This document shows positions 5,719-11,588 of a DNA stretch of 11,588 nt, one piece after another. The position numbers were made by a program, and so were the translations under genes. The DNA is from Bacteroidota bacterium (lineage in GTDB: Bacteria > Bacteroidota > Ignavibacteria > Kapaibacteriales > UBA2268). The notes beneath the pieces were generated by a model. It was not told where the DNA came from, made no database searches, and worked only from the letters and a program-made list of their open reading frames with translations. How positions within the stretch are numbered: position 1 is the first letter of the stretch; the number at the start of each line of letters is the position of its first letter. The stretch is from positions 1-11,588 of the forward strand of contig JAJRPT010000197.1 of the NCBI GenBank assembly GCA_024280675.1, read 5' to 3'.

Positions 5719-8700
5719 TTATCTAGTGAGTTTAATCTCGCCAGTGAAGAACTTCTCATCAATTTCCAATCTCCAGAAATATGTTCCCGAAGCTAGTTTT
5801 TGATTCGGTGTCCAAGTATAAGATTTGTTGCCGCTTCTGAACATACCAGTGGCAAGAGTTACTACAGTGTTTCCATTGAGGTCGTGAATGGAAAGAGTTC
5901 CTTCGGCATTTTTTACAAAATCAAAGCTCAGCACCGCCTTGTCAGTCACTGGATTAGGGGATACCTTTGCGTTTAAATCATAGAAAATTTCATAAGCAAC
6001 TGATGACGGCGAAGTTGTGAACTCGCACAAATCGCTCCAAGCACCGACTGATACATCTTTTCTTCCCCGAACTCTGCTGTAATAAATTGTTTCGGTATCG
6101 AGTTCGAGAGATTCGGCACTAAGGAGTGTTATTCCTGTTTGATTTTCAATCAACTCTTCGAATAGTACAGATTTCGACAACTGGAATTCATAGCTTTCGG
6201 CACCAAAGAGTTCGTCCCAAGAGATTCTCACCAATACTGGGTTTACACCATTTGCACCACAGTCCTCATCGTCAAAGTTCACAATGTCTAGTTTAGTTCT
6301 GAATGTCCAAGGCTCAGACCACGAGCCTGCCAAGTCGCCAACAATAATTCTTGCCCTCCAATAATATGTGGTGATAAAGTTGAGTTCACTCACATCAATT
6401 TGGCTGTCACTCAAGGTATCATCGGCGAAGAGATTAGTGAAATTTTCATCGCTTGCAAGTTGGATGTGGTAGAAATCTGCATTAAGAGTGTTTTGTAAAT
6501 CCAACTCTAGGGCTATTTCTTGGTCAATCGACCCGTCTTCAGGCATTAACATGTTTGGTGCGGCAAGCCCTGTTGTATACATTCGGGATTGAGACCATTC
6601 ACTTTTGTAATCTACTTCATCGCCGGTTTGGTAGAGTTCAGTTTGTCCCGATGCCATTCTCCACCAGTAACTGGTATAGAATTGCTGAAGTATGAATGAG
6701 TGTGTTGAGTCCGTATCTGATTCGTTTGAGATGAGCAAGTTTTCTTCTGAGAAAGTTGCCGATTTAGAAACTTGAATAAAATATCTATCGGCACCTTCGA
6801 CTCCATTAAAACTAAAGAGAAGATCGACGGGAACATCAATATCGTCAGCCTCAGGGTAGATTAAGCTAGGGAGATTTACGACTGTTGTGAATTTGAAAGG
6901 ATCGGACCAACGGCTCGAACCAGGTCCAACATTTGTTCTAGCCCGCCAGTAGTAATCTGTGTAGTGAGAAATGGATGATGAAGCAGTTGTGGTAGAACTA
7001 ACATCAGATGCTGTAAAGACCACATCTCCAAATTCCATATCTGAGGCAATTTGTACGTCATAGGAATCCGCTCCTCCAACTTCTTCCCAAACAAGGTCCG
7101 TGTCAATTTGTTGCCCCAATGTATCGTTGGCTGGAGCGATAAGTACTGGAGCTCCGACTTCGGTTGTAAATGTGAATCTGTTAGCCCATTTGGAGAAAGC
7201 ATCACCTGTTTTGGAACGAACTTTCCAGTAATAGGTGTGTCCTGGTTCCAAGTCTGGGGTGAATGAACGTGAGGTTGATTTGTAAACTCGCAAGTCAATG
7301 AGTTGTGAGAAGCCTTCATTTTTGGAAAGTTGAATTTCATAAAGATCTGCCTTGTCTGTGTCTTCCCATGTCATCACAAGTGGCTCGAGTTCCTCTGGGT
7401 CATCAAAATAAATTGATATTCCACCAGCACCAGTTTCTGGAGAAACAAGTACAGGGCTTGGCATATTGTCTGGGTTAAAATATCTCCAAGTAGACAAACC
7501 CGTTGCGTACACGTCTCCATCTGTATTGGAGGACACTGAATTGAATTTATAAAGCAATAAGTTTTCATTTAAATCTCTCCAATCATTTCCGCCATTGGTG
7601 GATTGGAAAAGTCCATTATTACTCATGCCAATTGCATAAACTATCGAGGTGCCGTCACCTGCAATTGCTTTAATTCTTTTGTTCAAGCCAAAGCCTACAT
7701 CTTCGATACCCAAATCCATTTCCTCCCAAGTAGCACCTTCATTTTTGGAGAGGAAGAAGCCATTAGCCGAACTTGCCAGTACATTATTTCCGCCCACGGC
7801 GTAAATGGAATACATTCTTTCGCCCTCGAAAAAAGAGCTAGTGTTGTTCCAAGTCACTCCTAAATTTGTTGATTTATAGACTCCTATTCTATTTGATAAA
7901 GCATAAATATTTCCGTCAAGCCCTTCGGCAAGAGCAACAGTGTTCATTGTTGCAGAGCCGAGTGAGATATGCTGCCATGAAGATCCGCCATTTGTAGAGC
8001 GGTAAATTCCAAGGTCAGGAACAACAGGCATCCAACCATCGGGTGGGTCTTCGGGTCCTTTATAGAATACGCCATAGCTGATGTAATAGTTGCCATTGCC
8101 ACCAATATATGTGTCTGTAAACTCTACAGCCAATGTATCTGTTTCGGGCTGAGGGTTGTAGACAAGCTCTGGAACGGCAACCTCAGTCCAATTTACCCCT
8201 TTGTCGCTTGAACGGTAAAACTTGCCGTCATAGAAAGGAGCTGAGGAATCCATTTCTTTTGTAATAACAATCACTTCGCCGTCTCTTGCTCTGAGTTGAA
8301 TTACTTCTTTAATTCCAAAACCAGTAGGTGTGAAATTGTTTCCCCAATCCTCGGAAACATAAATATCATCACCCTCGATGAAAAGATATACCATATTGTC
8401 GTCGGAGGCAGTCAAAGAGCCAGTTTGAGCTCTGAGTGCATCGGTGTCTTCCCAAGTTTTTAAATCATTTCTAGTGATACCAATGCTTTTGACAACTTCG
8501 TAGTATGGGTGTGCAGCAAAATAATTGCCATCGGATTGCCTGGTGATTTGATAAATTCCACTCTCCCACATAAATGAGGGTCTGAATTGTGGTGTCAAAC
8601 CCACGGGATCCCAATACCATATCCCAAATTTTCTGGTGCCGACTATTGGCATATAATCTTGTAGTAAATCGTCATATTGGAAATCAATAGTTTCGATATT

Positions 8701-9462
8701 TCTGTCTAAGAGCCCTTCCAAGCTCCATTGCATCCAGTCATCGCCCTGGTTTTCGGAGAAGAAGATACCACCGCCGGTTGTTGCCAACCAGATGTTTCCT
8801 TCTGGATCTGTTTTGATTTCGTTAATATGTTTTTGGGGTGAAATCCCGTCACCAGAATATGTCCAAGTAAAGCCAAAATCATCGGAGCGGTAGATACCTT
8901 TGGTTGGCATACAAGCAAAAACCCTCCCAGAATCTGTCATCATCATAAGGTTCACATCTTGGAAGGCAATTCTTTTTCCTGGTTCATAAATGTTGTTTGC
9001 ATCAGCCCAATTCGCCCCGCCATCAAATGAGCGGAAAACCCCACCGCCTCTTGTGCCAGCAAAAAGTGTATCAACATTATTTCCAACAATTCCAGTTGCA
9101 AATAAATTAGTCATTCCATTATTTATTGCAAACCACGAGGAGCCGTTGTTGGTAGTTTTAAAAATTCCACCTCCGTCGGTTGCCAAAAATATTGCACCAG
9201 GGATGACGTGGATATCGTTGATGAATTTATTGCTAAGCCCTGAGTTCTTCAAATCCCAAGTAGCTCCATCATTGCTTGAGATTTTGACACCTTTGCCCCA
9301 GTAGCCAGCGATAAGCATATCGGCTTCGCCAATCTCCAATCTGGAGATCTCACCAAGGTCGGGCCCTTTTATTTGAACCATGTAATTTTTTGCAGTCAAG
9401 TCTTTTTCTGCCAATATTAATAATAGTAATATCATCAACAAAATCATTAGAATTTGTTTCAT
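5719..9462 (-). CDS. secreted Asp-box propeller / fibronectin-III protein with T9SS sorting domain
   Basis: A 1247-residue exported protein. Residues 1 to about 24 are a signal peptide (MKQILMILLMILLLLILA). Residues about 25-660 form a propeller-like region with about eleven Asp-box (BNR/sortilin, Ycf48-like) motifs of the S.D.G..W type, for example SSNDGATW, TTNNGSSW, SFDGGANW, SDDFGFTW, STNGGSSW, SKNEGATW and STNGGNDW, starting near residues 63, 104, 145, 193, 489, 572 and 621. About residues 668-1150 hold five fibronectin-III-like repeats with recurring SYDVQIAS and YYWRARTNVG patterns. The end is a complete T9SS type A sorting domain (about 1160-1247): SPNPVTDKAVLSF, SIHDLNGN, LASGTYFWRLEI and a basic KLTR terminus. 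It is thus predicted to cross the outer membrane and be attached or released at the surface. I see no catalytic motif; adhesion or carbohydrate/protein binding is possible. I chose the ATG at 9462 because AAAGGA lies six bases before it, rather than the in-frame ATG at 9480. Confidence 0.9.
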   Translation of the reverse strand: MKQILMILLMILLLLILAEKDLTAKNYMVQIKGPDLGEISRLEIGEADMLIAGYWGKGVKISSNDGATWDLKNSGLSNKFINDIHVIPGAIFLATDGGGIFKTTNNGSSWFAINNGMTNLFATGIVGNNVDTLFAGTRGGGVFRSFDGGANWADANNIYEPGKRIAFQDVNLMMMTDSGRVFACMPTKGIYRSDDFGFTWTYSGDGISPQKHINEIKTDPEGNIWLATTGGGIFFSENQGDDWMQWSLEGLLDRNIETIDFQYDDLLQDYMPIVGTRKFGIWYWDPVGLTPQFRPSFMWESGIYQITRQSDGNYFAAHPYYEVVKSIGITRNDLKTWEDTDALRAQTGSLTASDDNMVYLFIEGDDIYVSEDWGNNFTPTGFGIKEVIQLRARDGEVIVITKEMDSSAPFYDGKFYRSSDKGVNWTEVAVPELVYNPQPETDTLAVEFTDTYIGGNGNYYISYGVFYKGPEDPPDGWMPVVPDLGIYRSTNGGSSWQHISLGSATMNTVALAEGLDGNIYALSNRIGVYKSTNLGVTWNNTSSFFEGERMYSIYAVGGNNVLASSANGFFLSKNEGATWEEMDLGIEDVGFGLNKRIKAIAGDGTSIVYAIGMSNNGLFQSTNGGNDWRDLNENLLLYKFNSVSSNTDGDVYATGLSTWRYFNPDNMPSPVLVSPETGAGGISIYFDDPEELEPLVMTWEDTDKADLYEIQLSKNEGFSQLIDLRVYKSTSRSFTPDLEPGHTYYWKVRSKTGDAFSKWANRFTFTTEVGAPVLIAPANDTLGQQIDTDLVWEEVGGADSYDVQIASDMEFGDVVFTASDVSSTTTASSSISHYTDYYWRARTNVGPGSSRWSDPFKFTTVVNLPSLIYPEADDIDVPVDLLFSFNGVEGADRYFIQVSKSATFSEENLLISNESDTDSTHSFILQQFYTSYWWRMASGQTELYQTGDEVDYKSEWSQSRMYTTGLAAPNMLMPEDGSIDQEIALELDLQNTLNADFYHIQLASDENFTNLFADDTLSDSQIDVSELNFITTYYWRARIIVGDLAGSWSEPWTFRTKLDIVNFDDEDCGANGVNPVLVRISWDELFGAESYEFQLSKSVLFEELIENQTGITLLSAESLELDTETIYYSRVRGRKDVSVGAWSDLCEFTTSPSSVAYEIFYDLNAKVSPNPVTDKAVLSFDFVKNAEGTLSIHDLNGNTVVTLATGMFRSGNKSYTWTPNQKLASGTYFWRLEIDEKFFTGEIKLTR

Positions 9463-9499
9463 AATCGTTCCTTTAAACATTTAAGATTAATTTTTTCGT

Positions 9500-9528
9500 A
9501 ATATAATATATTTTTGTGCAAAAGTCAA
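9500..9528 (-). promoter_or_regulatory. sigma70-like promoter of the large secreted protein
   Basis: On the minus strand TTGACT (9528-9523), a 17-nt spacer and TATATT (9505-9500) form a near-consensus -35/-10 pair about 38 bp before the chosen start codon. A small dyad, AATCT-4-AGATT (9543-9556), lies just upstream. The region is very AT-rich, so a chance match is possible. Confidence 0.45.
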
Positions 9529-9707
9529 TTAATTTAGATAGTAATCTGTCAAGATTTCTACCAACACATAGCTAAAGGCAAAACAATTTCATAATGCCAA
9601 AAGGCAATTTACACTAATAACAAAATAGTTGCCCATTTGTTACATAATTTTATTTTATACTGAAGATTAAACTTTTCTATAATTAGAATGTTTAAAATAG
9701 AAACAAT

Positions 9708-9715
9708 TATATTTG
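9708..9715 (+). promoter_or_regulatory. possible -7 box for the TIM-barrel protein gene
   Basis: TATATTTG matches the Bacteroidota TAnnTTTG element exactly and lies 44 bp before the ATG at 9760. No clear TTG is found at the expected -33 distance, so only half of the promoter is supported. The rest of the 297-bp divergent gap (9463-9759) contains no coding sequence I can support, only AT-rich DNA and a small TGCC-AAAA-GGCA hairpin at 9595-9606. Confidence 0.3.
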
Positions 9716-9759
9716 TAATGTATGAGAATATGTTTTCAATAAAATGAGGATGGAATAAC

Positions 9760-11454
9760 ATGAAGTTTATTAAGATGCTTGCTTGTGTGATGTTGATTGT
9801 AAATCTAGGATTTGCACAGGAACCGAAAATCACACGTGATTTTTTTGGCTCTGATTTTTGGATTTATAATCCAGAACTTTGGCAAGAGTATATCGATTTA
9901 ATCAACCAAGACAGTGTAGGCTTTGGGCTAATTGGATCTGCCATGAGCTGGGATATTATCGAACCAAATCCTCCGGTAAACGGTGTGCATCAGTACAAGT
10001 GGGATTTTTTCGACAATCTTATTAGGATTGGAGTATCGGGTGGCAAGGTTTTAGACATGAATATACTTATTCGCAGTAATTGGGCTACTGTACTTCCGGC
10101 ATCAGAGATTGATGAGACCTGTTGTGACATGAGTCCGCCCAAAGATGATGCCGACAGCGATACACTTCAATGGGGCATGACCGCCTATGAGGCTTACAGT
10201 AATTTCATTTACAACTTGACCGAACGTTATGACGGCGATGGTATCGATGATGCCCCTGGTATTAGCCAATCTGCAATTAAATTTATGCAGTTGGGTGATG
10301 AACCCGACGCACCTGGTCATTTTATTGACAATGGAGGATCGCCCGAAAAATATAACAGAATGCTAGAACTCATGTACAATGCCGCAAAAAGTGCTAATCC
10401 AGATATATTAATTGTTCGTGGCAAATCAAACCCTGGTGGAATATTCGATGATGCCCCAGATGAAACTACACTGAAAAGTAGACGCAGTGATTATATTGAT
10501 TTCATTAGCACAAATCTGGAGCAAGGTCAGAATCATTTCGATATTTTCGCTATCAATTTTAATGACCATTATACTGGACTTATCCCTTTTACAAACTGGT
10601 TAAAGGCAGAGATGGCAAAAAATGGCTACACCAAAGATATAATGGTTGGTGACGCACGGACAAGTGCATGGCCACGTAATAATGACGGTGGATTTCGTAT
10701 TTTCCCCAGCCGCTATCCCGATGGGTTCTCAGAAAGTATAAGCGACACTTCAAACCCAATGCACCTAGCCAACGGCAAACTCTTTCATGCAGACGAGGTT
10801 AGCCAAAGCGTAAAGAAAATACTCATTGCGCTTGCTTCTGGACAACAAGCCATCTCTTTGCAACCGGCTTGGGGACCGGTGGTCCATGAGAGAATGTTCT
10901 GGCAAGATGCTGGGCTTTTGGACAGCCGAGTAATGGAGGCAAGCAAAAGTATGGCAAGGGCGCGCAAGCCAGTTTATTATGCCACAAAGCAGTTAATAGA
11001 CGCTCTGCTCGGTGCTAGCTCTAATATAATAACCCACAATCTTGGTGACAATGTATATGCCTATCAAGTAAGTCATCCCCAGAAGAATATTTTTGCGCTT
11101 TGGTATGAAGACCAGTATGATACAGATGAGCAAGAAATACTAAAACGTGGGCAAAGTGCAAGCCTAGATTTTACATCATTGGTAGCAAATTCGCAATTAA
11201 AAGTCAGACGATTTGTAAGTGAACTGGATTTGAATCTCTCGCCCATTTATCCTCAAGACACTATTGTTTTGGCAAGTGAGCTAGTGATTGGTCAAACGCC
11301 TGTGATAGTAGAAGTCATAGAAAATATTTCTGCCAAAGACAAGCCTGCCATTGTAAGCACTTACTCACTTTTGCAAAATCAACCAAATCCATTCTCGCAA
11401 TCAACAAGAATTAATTATAAATTAGATAAGGCAACACATATAGAAATTCACTAG
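9760..11454 (+). CDS. secreted TIM-barrel glycoside hydrolase-like protein, T9SS domain truncated
   Basis: The 564-residue product begins with a signal peptide (MKFIKMLACVMLIVNLGFA, likely cleavage after residue 19). The body, about 25-420, looks like a clan GH-A (beta/alpha)8 barrel: WDIIEPNPPVNGVHQYKWDF near residue 64 is the familiar W..iEP..G.y.W motif. MQLGDEPDAPGHF (about 176-188) sits where the strand-4 acid/base (NEP) lies, with E181 as candidate. FDIFAINFNDHY (about 260-271) suits strand 6. The strand-7 nucleophile Glu is not obvious; the candidate segment reads IMVGDARTSAWP (about 294-305), with Asp. A beta-rich region follows to about 525, then a T9SS sorting-domain start, YSLLQNQPNPFSQSTRINYK, that stops after HIEIH although such domains normally continue about 50-60 residues. 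The stop lies in what appears to be the end of an insertion sequence. A GAGGA lies nine bases before the ATG. Substrate unknown; catalysis uncertain. Confidence 0.82.
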   Translation: MKFIKMLACVMLIVNLGFAQEPKITRDFFGSDFWIYNPELWQEYIDLINQDSVGFGLIGSAMSWDIIEPNPPVNGVHQYKWDFFDNLIRIGVSGGKVLDMNILIRSNWATVLPASEIDETCCDMSPPKDDADSDTLQWGMTAYEAYSNFIYNLTERYDGDGIDDAPGISQSAIKFMQLGDEPDAPGHFIDNGGSPEKYNRMLELMYNAAKSANPDILIVRGKSNPGGIFDDAPDETTLKSRRSDYIDFISTNLEQGQNHFDIFAINFNDHYTGLIPFTNWLKAEMAKNGYTKDIMVGDARTSAWPRNNDGGFRIFPSRYPDGFSESISDTSNPMHLANGKLFHADEVSQSVKKILIALASGQQAISLQPAWGPVVHERMFWQDAGLLDSRVMEASKSMARARKPVYYATKQLIDALLGASSNIITHNLGDNVYAYQVSHPQKNIFALWYEDQYDTDEQEILKRGQSASLDFTSLVANSQLKVRRFVSELDLNLSPIYPQDTIVLASELVIGQTPVIVEVIENISAKDKPAIVSTYSLLQNQPNPFSQSTRINYKLDKATHIEIH

Positions 11455-11473
11455 TGTCCGACGAAAAAAATAC

Positions 11474-11497
11474 GGTGAGAGCTAAGTTGCCCTCACC
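11474..11497 (+). terminator. subterminal hairpin of the insertion sequence
   Basis: GGTGAG (11474-11479) pairs with CTCACC (11492-11497), with one further G-C pair inside across a mismatch. It lies between the presumed IS end and the transposase start. Hairpins here commonly block read-through from a host promoter into the transposase; no T-run follows beyond TT. Confidence 0.45.
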
Positions 11498-11545
11498 TTG
11501 ATTATATTTGCTGAATTATTAACCACAATAAACAACAAAATAGTC

Positions 11546-11588
11546 ATGAGCAAAACTACAATATTTTCTGGTAAACCAGTAATTACAC
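11546..11588 (+). CDS. probable transposase, N-terminal fragment
   Basis: An ATG at 11546 opens a frame reading MSKTTIFSGKPVIT up to the right edge of the window. Fourteen residues cannot prove a family. The opening (M..tT.FSGqPv..) nevertheless resembles the N-terminus of Bacteroidota IS4-like transposases as I remember them, and it starts 95 bp inside the presumed terminal repeat, as expected for a single-gene IS. No Shine-Dalgarno is visible. Confidence 0.5.
   Translation, partial: MSKTTIFSGKPVIT

Larger units (their letters stand above)
11452..11588 (+). mobile_element. left end of an insertion sequence (probably IS4-like), continuing beyond the window
   Basis: Homology of the upstream gene to a T9SS sorting domain ends abruptly at about 11450. 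The next bases, TAGTGTCCGACGAAAAAAA, resemble IS terminal inverted repeats of the TAGTGTCCG type that I associate with IS4-like elements. A subterminal hairpin and the start of a probable transposase gene follow within 95 bp. The boundary is good to a few bases. The right end and any target duplication are outside the window, so the element's family and completeness are inference. Confidence 0.65.

Noticed and set aside
6612..7568. Several minus-strand frames of 64-154 codons inside the large secreted protein
   Set aside because: They are in another frame of the same strand within a well-supported coding region with clear domain structure.
9609..9833. Minus-strand frame of 74 codons between the two secreted protein genes
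   Set aside because: It overlaps the signal-peptide region of the TIM-barrel gene, is AT-rich, and has no recognisable start context or features.

Overview
The window looks like a chromosomal segment from a low-GC member of the Bacteroidota/Chlorobiota (FCB) group. Two genes end in Type IX secretion (T9SS) C-terminal sorting sequences. One tRNA promoter fits the Bacteroidota TTG-N20-TAnnTTTG pattern. The block tRNA-Tyr, Gly, Thr, Trp, secE, nusG, rplK, rplA, rplJ, rplL, rpoB is the layout common in that group. Shine-Dalgarno sequences are used only patchily: good before rpoB, secE and the large secreted protein, absent before rplA and rplK. This, with a QNxPNPF-type T9SS motif, would fit Ignavibacteria or Kapabacteria-like lineages, but the genus cannot be fixed from the sequence.

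Positions 1-4921 (all minus strand) hold the translation/transcription block. In transcription order: tRNA-Tyr, tRNA-Gly, tRNA-Thr, tRNA-Trp, secE, nusG, rplK (L11), rplA (L1), rplJ (L10), rplL (L7/L12) and the first 152 codons of rpoB. tRNA-Tyr seems to be its own unit, with a promoter in front and a hairpin plus T-run behind. The tuf gene (EF-Tu), normally between tRNA-Thr and tRNA-Trp, is missing: only 100 bp separate those tRNAs. The ribosomal genes are unusually far apart (142-234 bp). The gaps hold structure: a long-range inverted repeat before rplJ (candidate L10 leader), a G9 tract with a tandem repeat before rplK, and an attenuator-like hairpin between rplL and rpoB.

Positions 5067-9462 hold two convergent genes, a small lipoprotein (+) and a 1247-residue secreted protein (-). 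They share a perfect 15-bp-stem hairpin at their 3' ends. The large protein has a signal peptide, about eleven Asp-box (BNR/sortilin-like) propeller repeats, five fibronectin-III-like domains and a complete T9SS sorting domain.

Positions 9463-11588 start with a divergent promoter region, followed by a secreted protein resembling clan GH-A TIM-barrel glycoside hydrolases. Its T9SS sorting domain is cut off after about 28 residues. The break coincides with what looks like the left end of an insertion sequence: a terminal-repeat-like TAGTGTCCGACG, a subterminal hairpin and the first 14 codons of a probable transposase, which run off the window. The most notable findings are this apparent IS interruption of a T9SS cargo gene, the loss of tuf from its usual place, and the unexplained leader structures in the ribosomal operon.
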